Shown one piece after another: positions 48,975 through 61,919 of a DNA stretch of 64,000 bases. The position numbers and the translations under genes are program-made. Source of the DNA: Siniperca chuatsi (lineage: Eukaryota; Chordata; Actinopteri; Centrarchiformes; Sinipercidae); NCBI RefSeq assembly GCF_020085105.1, contig NC_058044.1, positions 24,425,206-24,489,205 on the forward strand, written 5' to 3'. Below the pieces are notes generated by a model. The model searched no databases, was not told the DNA's origin, and saw only the letters and a list, made by a program, of their open reading frames with translations. Position 1 is the stretch's first letter, and the number at the start of each line of letters is the position of its first letter.

Positions 48975-51544
48975 GTGTACATGTAAGAGAGTGTGTTAGC
49001 TGAATTCTGCCGGCACTGCAGATGCACTGAAGGTACCGTGGGGCTCTACACACGGCAAAGTCAACAAACTAAAGCTTCAACAGATGAAAAAATATTGCTA
49101 GCCTTGAAGCTCTTTTGGATGACAGCTGTTTACAGTTTGATTATGCTTATCTTCCGTCTTTACTACTAATAAAACAAGTCTGGGCTAAAAGCCACAATGT
49201 CAAGCTGCTGTGTTGGCACAAAATGAACTATAAACCCCTAAATTACCACCTTTACCTCTGCTTACATTCAACTTCACGAAACAAATTCATACTAGCACAA
49301 CTTAACAAAAGTAGTGAGCACTGTAATCAGAGTTGATCTATGTGTTTGAAGGAAAGGAATTTGTACAAAGATGAATTGCACCAGCAAAATGTGTGTACTG
49401 CATATTGCTCATTAGTTTGCATCTGCCCTCAGTTTTCTCTCTGTGGCACTTGGATGGACTAACATTTCACTTACAAGTCCCTACATGTTTTCTGGGCCTG
49501 CGTGTGTTATTTACTGTGTTCAAAATACGTTCACCTGAACCTGACGTTCTTGTAAAGGTCCCAACATGTCCTCTTATCTCACTCTCACCTTCACAGGGAG
49601 CAGCAGCTCAGCGAGTTTCAGCTGTAGTCAGTCTGGCAGGAGATCCTGTAGGACCAGGCCCCAGAGGACTGTCTGTGCTTGCAGCTACATGCTACCTCAC
49701 AGATAATGTACTGACTCATAAGAGCACAGACAGAAACTATGCTTACAGTCACTGTGTATTCCTACCTTTCTAACTTAAGGTGTGGCATCTTTTTTAAACA
49801 CAAGCATGAGGGCATGTCAAGATGGTAAGAGTCTAATGATTATCTATCCATTGATCAATATGGCAATGGGAATAAATTGACATAATTCAGACACACTTCA
49901 GCTTTAAGTTCTGCATATTACAAAGGCTTTAAAAAAATAAAAAAGCCCAGATGACTTTTTATTTCAAGCAGAACTACATCATGTTCACCATATCCTCACA
50001 GAACTTTTCTGTTCTCTGTAAATCAGGGACAGTGTTTGTGTAGTCTTTGTTTTCCTGGGCGAGGCAGCGGGTTCAGCCAACTGTTGCAATGCTGCAACAC
50101 GCCCTGCATATCGCCTAGGTAACCAAAACTCTGCTCCAGCACTGTACTGTGGGGATTTTATCTGCTGACCCATCTGATGTCTGAAGCTATGCTCACTTGT
50201 TTGCTGATAAGTGTTGTTGCCTCTTGGGTTTTCTCATAATTTCTTTGTTTATTTTTCTTCCCCACAATGCTCACAACTGTAGTCCAAGCCAAGAAAACCT
50301 AAGAAAATCATTCAAAGTTTTGATTTAAAATATACACCAAAGTAATAACTAAAGCATAGCGTAATAACTAAAGCTTGTTTTTGTATATTATGGTGATAGT
50401 AAAACTGAGTAACGAGGCTTATCTGCTGATCCCTCCCCCATTGTTCAGTGCTGACTAAAAGTATTGTGTACCTCTGACTGGACTTTGCTCCCTTCCAGTT
50501 AATGAATGATACATCCTTTCACTCTCACCGTACCTTGCTCTATCATGGTCATGACCATCATCATCCGTCCACCCACACAAACGCATAGTAACATGAAAGC
50601 CACACTTTTTACTCAGGAAAACACACATCTCACACCCATTGCCTCCCACTATCTTGTTAAGCAACAGCCTCTGCAGATGACTTTAGGGGGCTTCTTCCAA
50701 AGAAACCCTGCGCAGTAAAACCAGGAATGCGGATCAGTGAAAGCTGCCAGTGAACGAGTTGCAACAGAAAAGCAGAGATAAATACTGTTCATCACCCGAT
50801 GCTGAAACGCTGGTGTGACATTCCACGCTAACGTAATATATTCAATCTGTCCTGTGTCGCGTAAATCTTGTGCTAAAAAAAGTGCACACTTTTTCACTCT
50901 TTGTCACTAAACTTCTGAACTTATCTCACTGACTCTCTCATAAATTGCTGAAACTAACAGATACTATGAGGACATGCTTACTGTGACAATGGATGAGCAA
51001 CTCTGAACTCATGATTGAGAACCCCCCCAGGCATGTCAGACAAGGAGTGTCTCCCCAGCAGTGACAGGCTCTAAATAAGGGCGTGGCAGCAGAGTGCGTG
51101 GGTGTATGAGTGAACTGGGTGAGGCTGAATACACCTAATGGCTAGAGGGGCTAAACTGTAGATCTGACACTTTATTCTTCCCAGTAAATCCTCCCAATAA
51201 TTAATAGGTTATGCAGTTACAAACTCAGTATAGATATGACAAACATTCCAGCAGGCTCGAGTTTGACTTTGCTGGCCTAAGCTCCTCTTTGTATCACAGC
51301 AGGAATTAATCAGGTCAGGGAAGAGGCCCAGGGGGCTGGAGATGTACTCTGGTTGCACTCCAGCATGGCTCCTAACATACATTACAGAGTTTGCAATGAT
51401 TTGTTATTTGGCCTCATACCTTTTTGGCAGGCAGGGGTGTAAATAACATGCCACTGGGCCTTTGCTGTCCGCTCTGCTAGGCTTTTACATGCCTGCTTGA
51501 GAAGATTAAGCTCGCAAAATTAGTGTCAAGTGTCGAGGCATAGA

Positions 51545-51892
51545 AGTTAATATGAAAGCTAGAGCCAGTAGCCAGTTAGCTTAGCCTAGCATAAAGACAG
51601 GAAACAGGGGGAAACAGCTAGCCTGGCTCTGTCCAAAGATAACACAATACACCTACCTGCACCTCCAAAGCTCACTAACTAACAGAGTAAAAATGACATA
51701 GTTCTGCACATAACCCCCTGTACAACTACAACCTATCATTTTTACACTAAGCTAAGCTAAGCTAACTGTCTCCTGGTGGTGGCTTCATATTTAGTGTACA
51801 GACATGAGACTGGTATCAATCATCTCATTACACTCTTGGCAAGAAAGCAAATAAGCGTATTTACCAAAATGTCGAGCTATTCCTTTAACTCA
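51545..51892. repeat. Palindromic element family R1, copy C
   Basis: GCCAGTTAGCTTAGCCTAGC, GGAAACAGCTAGCCTGGCTC, CACCTACCTGCACCTC, then AAGCTAAGCTAAGCTAACTG, GGCTTCATATTTAGTGTACA and TGTCGAGCTATTCCTTTAA as right end. The left outer end is worn. Located in jup intron 1. Confidence 0.8.
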
Positions 51893-52242
51893 CTTCTCGA
51901 AAAAACAAAAACAAAAAAAACCCACCACAGCAGTAAGAATTTATCTTTTGTGTATGTTAATTGCACAGTCTCATGGTTGTCAGAACATAACGGCTTAGTT
52001 GTAGAAACTTAACCTCATCTGGTGGTCTGTGATTACTAACAGGCTTGCTAATGTCATGTTTAGGCTGACAAACAAATAAAGTAGATTATGTTACCACACA
52101 TCTGTAAAGCTTCCTGCACCAGCTGCACAGATGAACTATTTGACATATAGGCTGCTCACACACACACATATACGTCCCCTGACATGCAACACACACTCCT
52201 CTTACCATAATCGGTTTCTTTAACTGAACACCCTGCACTTAC

Positions 52243-52360
52243 ACAGCCCAATCCTCCGGACACAGTAAATGGCCAGAGCAGCCAGCTGATCCTCCAGAGC
52301 AGACAGGCTGCAGTTGACATTGTGCTCCCTGCATCTCTTCTCCACAGAGTCGGGGTTCAG
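52243..52360 (-). other. Unassigned exon-like open stretch in jup intron 1
   Basis: On the minus strand it is bounded by ATTTGGACAG| and GGCTGT|GTAAGT, a perfect donor. The 118 nt encode 39 residues starting LNPDSVEKRCREHNVNCS and ending LAIYCVRRIGL, with codon thirds rich in G/C, unlike the surroundings. Upstream and downstream the same frame stays open (stop in TTCAGTTAA). A second frame is also open. I do not recognise the protein, and it does not continue the jup frame in any known isoform. It could be a pseudogene piece, an unannotated exon or chance. Confidence 0.3.
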
Positions 52361-52959
52361 CTGTCCAAATGGGATACAGCTTAACACCCCCAAGTAACCT
52401 AACTGGTCCCCAAACCACACATCCCTTATCCCCCACTCGTCCAACAATAGCCATTATGGCACTGTAATGGAGGCAGCAGGGGCTGACTGGATAGCTGTTT
52501 GTTATAAATCAATAAAGGAAGGATGTGAAGTGGTGCACAGCTAATGGATTATTGTGGTGGGTGACAGGAAGTGGTGGTCAACATTATCTGACTCACCAAC
52601 ACTGCTGGGCTGTCTGGTCAGAGAGGGGAAGTTCATTAGGAGAAGCTGTACTCTCACTACTGTACTGTCTACATACTGTAGACGCAAAACTATGGTGACA
52701 ATCTACTGTAGGCTGTATCACATCATGCGCGAAGTTCAGAAAGAACACAGCTTGAAGTCCACATTTTGTAAAAGTGCTCACTCTTGTGAGAGAGAGCATT
52801 TGTCAATTGACTGTAACAGGCAGTTGATAAAATCCAGACCATAGCAACGCCGGCATGCCAAGAGCCCACAGAGAAAGAGCAGACAATAAGATACTGCTGT
52901 GCACTTAAGCAACACACAAACTGAATTTGTCTAAACGTGGCAGATACAGCACAGCGTGT

Positions 52960-53300
52960 TCCCCTTCCTTGCCTGATCTGGAAACATTCCCAACAACACA
53001 GTCGACCACAGTCAGCATGCCAATGAATAAAATGAGCAGCAGAATGGATAATGGCCCTAGATCTGTCAGTTTCTTCACTGCAGCTACTTTAATGAGTTGA
53101 ATTAAGCCAGTGGATGCAGCATAGTGGCTGTAAACTGGTGTGTAGTTGTTTACTCCCAGTGCGATCTCATTGTGAATCAAAGGAAATGTGAGCTGTCTCT
53201 GAGGAGGTACCCCAGTGCAGAGGAGAATCAGATTACACAAAGCTGATAAAGAAGGAGGGAACGAGTAAAAAGGGGTGTACACTGTGTGGCAATAAACCTC
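52960..53300. other. possible conserved noncoding or cryptic coding block
   Basis: Repeat-free block with TTTAATGAGTTGAATTAAGC and CCAATGAATAAAATGAGC, homeodomain-site-like. The minus strand is open for 156 codons with one hydrophobic segment (LSILLLILFIGMLTVVDCVV). Neither reading has independent support. Confidence 0.2.
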
Positions 53301-55285
53301 ATTTGCAAAGCAACAAAGTTCACGAAAAGGTCCTTTACATATCAGACATTGTGGGAGGAACAGAAGTATGTCCAAAGATTGTCTTCCATATCAAGAGGAC
53401 AATACATCATAGAGATATGCAAATTAATGTATGGATTTCATTTTACTTTTAAAAAAAATGTAATCCAGTATTTGAACATTTGATGCCCGGTTACTTGGCT
53501 CTTGGGTGAAGAAAGTGTTTTTAAGGCAATGATTGTCTTTGGACCTACAGTAAGTAGGATGTACCCCTCTCTCCATGTTGTTTGGTTGACAGTAGGAAGG
53601 AAAAGGATGAACTAAGTCTCTGATGCAGCACAGAGAGCCTCTGTGTTACTTTGTTTGGGGTAGAGAGGAAAAGAGTAGCTGCATTGTCCCATTGACTGCT
53701 GTCAAGAGTGAAAAGGAAACTGGGTCTCAAGTGTCCCCACTGGATGCAACCAAAAAGGCTGAAGCACATCAAGATGGCTGTGTGTGTTCACTGGCCAAGT
53801 CTGGTGGCCAACGCTGCATCCAAAGCCCTGTTTAAAGGCCTGACAGGGAGTTATTTCTTGAACTGCCACTGCTACGCATCGGTGTGCGGCTGTGCACTGA
53901 GGCGATGTGACAGATGATTAATTTTTCAGGGAGATTAGAGGCACGAGGGAGCGGGAGGGGGGTGCTTTGGAGAGCAGGGCAAAAGTCTAAAAAGGGACCC
54001 AAAAGAATAGAGCGCTCCTCTGGAGCTAGTTCAAGTTAACAGTTTGTTATTCTTTATGAAAACCACAAACAAAATAAAAGAAATAGATAAAATCTAAATA
54101 TTTGAAGAGTGAAAGCTAGCATTATTAAAAATTGAGTGACATATTCTGACAACAGTCGTGTCATTTGTTTCATATACAGTACTGCTATAAATGTCAACTT
54201 TTAAAAAAGAACAAAGAAGAAATGAAAAAGGAAGAATAACTTGATTGTCTAAAACGCCCATGCATTTTTCAGTTTATCCAGTGTTTTTTAAAGTATTCAC
54301 AGGCCCCAGGGTTGCACAACTTTCTCAACCCATAAGAGCATGAAATCCTTCAAAAAGCAGTGAAACATAGAAAACAACCAAAAACTGATTTATATGAGAT
54401 TTTCACTCAACTGTGACAATATGCAAAATTAACTTCCTTGTGAGATGTTGGCGTTCTTCATGTTGTGCATCTAACAAATCAAGCTTCCCTGGTGATTTCC
54501 AACCACACCCTTGCTGTCCTCACTTTCCTCAATCTCTCATAGAAGTGTAATTAAGGGACAGGGTGGAGGAGAAGAAAAACAGACACCACAGGACCCAGAG
54601 TCACTATGCTGAGAAGTACAACTCAGCCAAATCATCCAACTGTGAAAACTTTATCATTTGAGTCAGTGCTGGAATCTAGTTCACTCCCTCCCTGCTTGGA
54701 TACGCCGTCAGCAATGAAAAAAAAATAAAAAAATAAAAAAATATCAATGGTAATGTATTCGTGAAGAAAACAGTAGCATTCGGCTATTTCCAGCATGCTG
54801 TTAGACCGATACATGGGTGTTTTGGGCAGAGCATTGATAGGACTTGAAATGACTAACCTGGCAGGCATTCATACAGCTTTAAGTGCATGGAAGAAACAGC
54901 CATTAGGCCTTTGACATTTTAAGTAAGGGACATATTCTTGTCCTCTTTTGATCCAACCAAGAGAACTGTTGAAGATAAATAATTAATTTCAGTGACTGTC
55001 ATGGGTTCAGCTGGGCAGTGTCAGCTTTACTTGCTCAGCATTATACTACTGTGCTCCGCTAGAAGCTTCTGATTTGATCCTTTGTCAGCAGTAATCTTTT
55101 ACATGAACGGATGTTTTTGCATGATCCTGCCAATTATTTAATTACTGTAGTCATCATAAGCAAACAGACTCAATTTAATTAATTTGATTTAATTAAACCC
55201 TTTCCCTGGAAGTCTAGTGTTAGGTAGCACCTGCCTGATTTACCTAGCGAAAGGTAACCTTCTTGCGGTTACGTTCTTTGGTCAG

Positions 55286-55286
55286 A

Positions 55287-55327
<41 letters not shown>

Positions 55328-55330
55328 TAA
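55286..55330. repeat. (ATA)n microsatellite
   Basis: About 14 trinucleotide units with one GAT interruption. Confidence 0.92.
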
Positions 55331-56706
55331 TACTGGAGCACTGGGTGTCTGGGAGGCAGCAGGGTTGAATAAATCTGCTTTGGTTTGATGACAGCACTGT
55401 CTGATGAAGATTTCCTCTGAAGCCTCTGGAAGTTAACCCCATGGAGATTTTGATGCTGTCACACCATCTCCCTTTTGACTTCAACCACAAAGACCCCTAT
55501 CGTAGCTGATGGGAAACTTTATCTCTCTGTGTCCCTTTCTCCATGGGAACAGTAAAACACAGAGGCAGGGTGATATGCAAACACAGAGCAGGTCACACGA
55601 CATGTGCGCTGAGTGGCTGTAATTGAACCCCTGGAAAGTACTCGGTAAGGCACCACTGAACAGAGACAGAGACGAGGAAAAACAGTGAATCCACAGAAAA
55701 AGAAATCCTTTAAGCTAAACAAAGAGGTTAGGATATATGCCATACAGTAATCCCCTTTGCAAAGTATAGATCTATTTATAAACTGAAGGATCTCCTGGCC
55801 TCTTGCTCTGCTAATGTAGGACAGTATCACGGAATTAAGCAGGAGGGGGGAGATTATCACGGTGCCACCACAGCTGTAGCTGCAAAATCTACAGTAAGTC
55901 CCCCTCCGCTGCCATCCCACCACCCATCCGCCCTCTTCCCAGAGGGCAGACATGAACAGCTTTCCAACCAGGGTGCTGCTGCACTACTTGATGACACAGA
56001 CCCAGGGCAAGTTCGGTGGAGGCCTGACTGGCAGAAAGTATTGGCACCCTGTCCTAAGCAAACTGACACACATTCAACAGCCTCAGCTGGACGCAGCTAG
56101 TCTAGAGAGTGAGTTGGAGGCCACAAACTTGTTTGGTGCTTTGTGATGGTGTTACTTGCTGATAATTCAAACAAGAGAACAATCGGTAATGTGATTTGGT
56201 GTTTAATGGCCCAAGAGACAGAGGCTCAATTTTGAAGAAAAGCTGTTTAACTTCTAATTCCAATGTGACCCATGTCAAATTTGACTTTAACAGATATTAA
56301 AGTTGGCAGTGGAGGACACTGCAAATTACTAAATCGGATAAGAAAAAAGCGGATGACATAAAAGTCATTTAAAATGGATGCTGATTTCAGTGGATTTACT
56401 CATGAAATCTAATGAAAGAAATTTGCGCTCCTGCAGTCACTAAGCAGGACTGAAAAACTGCTGTTCTGTCAAGTTCGGAGCATCTGCAAACTAAGGTAGT
56501 GACATCATGGAAGATTTGGCAACACCTGGAAACATCACTGCTGGCATGAACAGCTGTGTGGGATTGGTTGGGAGCTATAGAAACACCAAAGCATTTTAGG
56601 GTTATGATTCATTGTCATACATTACAGATGTGTGTGAGAACTTACTCCTCCATGCACAATTAGCTCATTGTATTATTTACTGTTGTTTGAGCTCAAATAT
56701 TTAAAT

Positions 56707-56985
56707 TCAGGGATGCAACTAACCTAATCTACCAATTAACTTCTTGATTAATGGACTATAAGACGTCAGAAAACTGTGTTGGTGACATCTTCAAATTGCT
56801 TGTTTTGTCAGACCAACAGTCCAAAACCTAAATGAATTCAACTTAAACTTATCATAGAGGACCAAGAAAAACAGAACACTTTATATCTAAGAGACTGGAA
56901 TCAGTACATTTTTGGCACTTTTACTTAAACGATTAATCTATTATAAAAATGGTTGCCGATTAATTGTCTGTGCCTCGATTTATGA
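56707..56985 (-). repeat. R2-family repeat, copy 4
   Basis: GACCAACAGTCCAAAACCT, ATTAACTTCTTGATTAATGG and AACGATTAATCTATTATAAA match the reverse-orientation copy at 22724-23056. Confidence 0.6.
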
Positions 56986-57645
56986 GTTAACTGGAACAAT
57001 AAATGCATTGTTGTTGTCTTGGCAACATATTAAGTGTCCATAAATGTGAGAGATTACCACTCTGATAAAAATTCTATAACCTCTTAATTTCTTTATTTTA
57101 ATAGAAAGATATTCTCCACGTTAGCAAAAAAGTATGGTAATAGCCTCTTTCTCTTCACCTGCCTCTCTCGCACGCGGACACACATATCCACGCGCGCGCA
57201 CATACTCGGACACCACTAATGACACTGTGGGACTCTATTGACAAGTGACGTCAAGTTGAATGATCGATACTGGGGCCAAAAACGACGTTATGGTTTGGCA
57301 GAAAGAGCTTTTTGACACGTCGGACAGTAAAACCGATCAGTTTAATGTGACCCCCCCCCCCAAACTTTTGGGGGCTGGAGAGCTCGCGCTTTACTCCGAA
57401 ACAGCAGGCAGTAGTGGGCAGTGAGGCATGCGGAAATGAATTCCAAATACAAGGCTGGATTTGCACCCAGGTAAGCAAAAGATGAAAAATGTAACCAAAC
57501 ATTACCCCACGCAAATACACACACTTATATAGAAAGTAGGATAGAAACTACTATACGCAGAAAGAATGAAAAAGCCTACGTCGGAGACAAAGACACTACG
57601 AGCAGTTTAAAAACTGCTGAAGAAAGTAAACAATCTGAATCTTAC

Positions 57646-57860
57646 CTGTCGAAACACACGGTTTTATATTATTCCGAGTCAGCTTGTTTTCTTCGGGGTG
57701 GGGGACGGGACACTTGTCTGTATTTCTCCTCACTTCGCTCCACTCTCCCCGCTCCTGCTTCTGCTGCTGCTGGTGGCCGACAGTCCTCTGAACAAAAATG
57801 AGTAAAAGAAGCGTCACCTCAGCCCAGACTCCGCCTTCCTCACCCCGACCCCACCCTGCC
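57646..57860 (-). promoter_or_regulatory. jup: jup noncoding first exon and promoter region
   Basis: On the minus strand GACAG|GTAAG gives a strong donor whose exon ends at 57646. The sequence above it is GC-richer (about 57700-57860) with no initiator ATG continuing into the jup frame. Jup and beta-catenin genes normally have a noncoding first exon, and jup exon 2 carries 5'UTR before its ATG (47221-47185), so this is a good candidate about 10.5 kb upstream. The exact transcription start is unknown and the pairing needs transcript support. Confidence 0.55.
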
Positions 57861-58784
57861 ACAGCTCAACACACTGGGAGAGGCGTCATAGCCTGTAGTC
57901 AGTCAAATAAAATGAAAATTTAAGTTTACTTCTTTCAACTGCCTTAGGAAACCTCGCTAATATATATATTAGACTTATTATCAAAGCAAAACTTTAAAGG
58001 ACCATGCTTTAGATTTATTTTATGATATTACAACAAGAGTTAAATTATAATTTAAATCTTTATCACACATGTCTAAAATGTTTTTACGTTTCTCTACCTG
58101 ATTATAAACTATATAGGCTAGATAGCCCATACACGTAATACCACAAATATATATAGTTAGTATATGATACATCAACACACAACAGCCCAGCGTAAGAGCA
58201 AAGTACAACGCTCACTGCAGACATTTGAGTGGAAGAAGAAAATTAGAGCTATAGGTATATTACAGTAGCCTATAAATACAGCACAGTTCAAGTGTAAAGT
58301 ATTATAATACTTTCTGAGTGGCTCTAGCATGCTAATTTTACAATTATGTTCGTGTTTTCATTCGTTTTGTTTCTCATTTCAAAGAGATTACAAGGACGCC
58401 ATGTACTAACAACCATTTCGTGCACCTGTGTGACGACTGACCACACCTTGATTACAACACGAAACCAGACGACGAAATGAGTCACTGCAGCCGGGAAACG
58501 AAAAGCAGTCAGAGGGGCTGCTCTATTTACAGAGAAACAGATTCAATAGATTATGTGTGTTTGTGTCATGTGTTTGACACAATCTTTGTCTTTCTTTTCT
58601 GACAGTAGTTTCTTTGGAGGTGTTGGTGGGGAGGGAGAGAAAGAGCGAGGGAGATTTGGAGATTTTTTATCACGTGAAAGCTAGATAGCTAGCTCCTATC
58701 GTGGCATTGTAAACCTTTGTGTTACATACAATAGTTCTTGTAAAAAAACCCTCATGATTTACAGTTGCTTCTGTAAAACTTTTG

Positions 58785-58895
58785 CTCAAAAAATTACTTA
58801 AACAATTAATCTATCCTTAATATTGTTGCCGATTCAATTTCTGTCAGTACTGTAGACTAATTAATTAGTTGACTAATCATTTCATTTCTATAGGT
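58785..58895 (-). repeat. R2-family repeat, partial copy 5
   Basis: AACAATTAATCTATCCTTAA and TAGTTGACTAATCATTTCAT; only one end of the element is present. Confidence 0.5.
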
Positions 58896-59149
58896 AACCA
58901 AAGCTTTCCTTTTGACACTGACTGACTTAATTACGAGAGTTATTAAAGCACTTGGTGAAAACATGCCATAGTTTTGCCTGTGACATTCCCAGAAGTCAGA
59001 AAATAGTCATAAAAAAAGTTTATACAGAGCTGTAAGGAAGCCAAAACATGTGGATATGATGTGATGAGATGATGCCCATTGAATGCATTTGGAAAGTTCA
59101 GAGAGGTCCCACACTCAAGGCTGAAGTGATTTTAAAAAAAATGACTACT

Positions 59150-59558
59150 ACTACATGGCCACTTTATCGATAGGAGGATGACTGGGCAAGTGCTTGAACA
59201 CCACTGTGACAATATCTGCGCTCCTCCCTGCACAGAAAAACAGAAAAACAGAAAGTTGATAATGACAAAGCAAGTGAAAAATACTACAGGCAGCAAAGAT
59301 GTGTCTGTTTTTTGCCAACTCATTTTAGACCTGTAAAGGTAGAAAAAATAAATGAAATCCCTCCACCTACAGACACTGGTGGTGCAGTTAAATGTGATGC
59401 AGAGTGTGCACAGAAACCTGTCTAGCTGCCTACGTGACACACTCAGACTGGATGATAGACTGAGATAGGTCAGGCTGTATACTATGTCCTGCCTTGGGCA
59501 TGTTGTCACGGCTCTCTCCTATATGGCCATTGTGACAGACATCATCTGTGCCTCCTAG
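59150..59558 (-). other. weak two-exon candidate, minus strand
   Basis: A pyrimidine tract and TTCATTCTAG| at about 59558 precede about 41 open codons (GGTDDVCHNGHIGESRDN...). A second acceptor TGTGCAG| near 59231 precedes a short open stretch that includes RSADIVTVVFKHLPSHPPID. The joining donor is ambiguous (GTAGGC or GTGTCA) and changes the second frame. No family recognised. Confidence 0.2.
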
Positions 59559-61290
59559 AATGAAAGAGACAGGGACGGAGGAGGACGAGGCACGCTGGGC
59601 CACTGCTGGTTATATAGGCCATTATATTTGTCAGAGTGAATGTGTGGACTGACAGCCTCTCTTTAAAAACAGCTTCAGGCCCAAATTACACTCTTAGGTT
59701 TTCATGTGTTGCTTGAGGGGCTTGATGTTTATTAGACTATTCATTGAATGGGACAGTGCCTTCATAACTTCATACTCTCAACACTGTTACTTTTTCTTGT
59801 ATTTTGCATGTCTTTGACTTGTTTTGGTTTTCTCAGATATCCCTGGCTAGTGGACACAGGTGCAGCAGTGATATGAATGGTGCCATTGTTTTGAACAGAG
59901 CGGCATCTTTATTTTGAAAATTAGCCAGGAATTAAAAGAGTGGGATTCATGTGGGACTTCAGCTCATGCTGACTGTGTCAAAGACACCTGTCTTTTTGGT
60001 TTCAGCAATTATTCAATATTTAGCTTTTGATGTCCATTTCTTTTATAAAAAGAATTCATTTTTATTGAAGAATTTCTCTCTCACTTAGAATAAGTTTGAT
60101 GCTGCTTGTTTACAGCTTATAGGAAGTTCTCCTTATGTTCTCTTTCTCTTCGTCTGTCGCTGTAACATGTCACATCATAGATATATTTATAAAGTACGAT
60201 ATGCATCCAACGAAGTTTTCTGGATATCCTCTAGGCAGGGGTCAAAAAAATGTCTGCACTGGTGTCTGGCCCACTTGGCTCCAGTCTTGCCCTGTAACCT
60301 CCCAGCTAACAGACCATGAATCTCACTGTACGCTCCAATCTTTCTTTCATTCCAAGGGCAGATATGATGTCCCTGCTTTACAATACTGGCCTGTTTCGCT
60401 CTCTCTGGTCCTCTGCCTCTCACCCCGCAGGAAATGGCCCTATTGTCCTTGGGAGAGGAAGTGGCCTGGAGCAGACCACTAGCTCACTGGATTGATTGAG
60501 ACTGTGGTAAATTATTAATCATCGCTCACAAATGGAAGACACGCAGACACTGTAGTCTTGGCTGTCCACTGAGGAATGTTTTTGAACAATGGACAGTAGC
60601 GCTGCAGTTATCCACCTGTACCAGGAGAGAGATATACTGGTACTTTGACTATAAAGACATGTTTAGACATGAGTTTGATGAGTGTAAAACTGACAAAAAA
60701 CATAAAATTCAACAAAAAAACTTTGGAAACAGCATACAAAACTACCCCCACTCAAGGCCCATAAAGCTTTTGTCACTCCATAATACAACTCTTCCAGCTT
60801 GATTGTAAATTATTATTTTTGTATCCAAAATTAGACCTTTTTTCATTTAATGAAGATATCCACAAAAGTTAACACATAATTGACCAAGAGATCTTTGAAC
60901 CAGATGACTACGACTACAATCTTTCTGTTCATTCAGACTTTTACCACTAGAGGTAGACAGAGACTCACACAATCAGTTAACACTCAGCATGGATCAGATG
61001 GGTGTGAATGTCTGTGTGTGAAAGTTTGAGGTGCACAGTGTGTCTGCACATTCTCAGGCGGGCTTGGTGGTTGGCTCTCAGGGTTAAAATAGCGCAGCAT
61101 TTGATCCAGTCACATGTGGGTGCCCTTACTATTTGGGAATATTCAGATAAAGCAAGAGAGTCAGCTGAAAATACTTACAGTTGTTCTTTTAATGGCACAC
61201 ATAACAATCAGACAGACGTTAATCTGTTAAGGTCGTTGTTGCCAATGGAAGGGGGTCTGCTTGAGATATGCGAGTAGCCTACATCATCAG

Positions 61291-61292
<2 letters not shown>

Positions 61293-61339
<47 letters not shown>
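61293..61339. repeat. (TA)n microsatellite
   Basis: About 23 perfect TA units. Confidence 0.95.
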
Positions 61340-61340
<1 letters not shown>

Positions 61341-61773
61341 CTAATCTTTGTTTATTAATTAGCAGTGCAGCCGTTCATGTATACATCTACTTATAGTGTT
61401 TAGGTATTTCTCTAGCAGTTAGCGCTGAAAGTTTGTCACCTGTCACACACTCTGTGCAGGCTCGATCTGTGTCAGTTAGTACAACCAAAAATATCAACAG
61501 GGTGTGATGTGATTTCTCTGGTTTAAAATACTTTGCATGTGACCAGCTGCTACTATAGAGCCTTGCTTAATTTCCACGAGTCCATCACCCTCTCATATAT
61601 ATTACAGTAGAAACATATATAGGGAACGTTATAGTGAAGACTACAGCCATCGTGTTTATGTGGACTTCTGAGTGGTTGATAGACAGTCTCATGGTCAGGT
61701 TTATCACAAATGGTCGAGTTTCTACAAACTCTACTGCAAGGAAGGCTAATAGAAAAATGCATTTCGTTGAAGA

Positions 61774-61919
61774 ACTACATGCCCCATGATGCCTCGCTTT
61801 CAAGATGACCAAATGGAACACAGAGCAGACCAGCCGTTGTGACAGCTGAGCGTCAAGTTTGCTTCAGCAAACTTCACCGCCGGGCTACGACCTTGAATAG
61901 ACACGAATGCAATAAACAT
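61774..61919 (+). promoter_or_regulatory. Promoter-like region with ZNF143-type site and candidate noncoding exon
   Basis: ACTACATGCCCCATGATGC at 61775-61793 resembles the ZNF143/STAF consensus (ACTACAANTCCCANNATGC) found at vertebrate housekeeping promoters. Downstream is a CpG-containing stretch, a candidate untranslated exon ending AAACAT|GTAAGT at 61919, and a GC-richer stretch to about 62110. The gene it would serve lies to the right or outside the window. Confidence 0.45.

Larger units (their letters stand above)
47222..57645. other. jup: jup intron 1 (about 10.4 kb)
   Basis: Holds repeats, microsatellites and an exon-like open stretch, listed separately. I see no recognisable nested gene. 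The size assumes the first exon at 57646. Confidence 0.55.
57861..61760. other. region upstream of jup, no confident gene
   Basis: AT-rich, with an R2 fragment, a TA microsatellite and a weak two-exon candidate on the minus strand (59150-59558). A block at 60220-60480 is repeat-free but shows no coding signal I trust. Confidence 0.5.

Noticed and set aside
52905..53375. 156-codon minus-strand frame with a hydrophobic segment
   Set aside because: No start context, donor or homologue that I recognise; length is within what chance gives here. Kept only as a weak block in the feature list.
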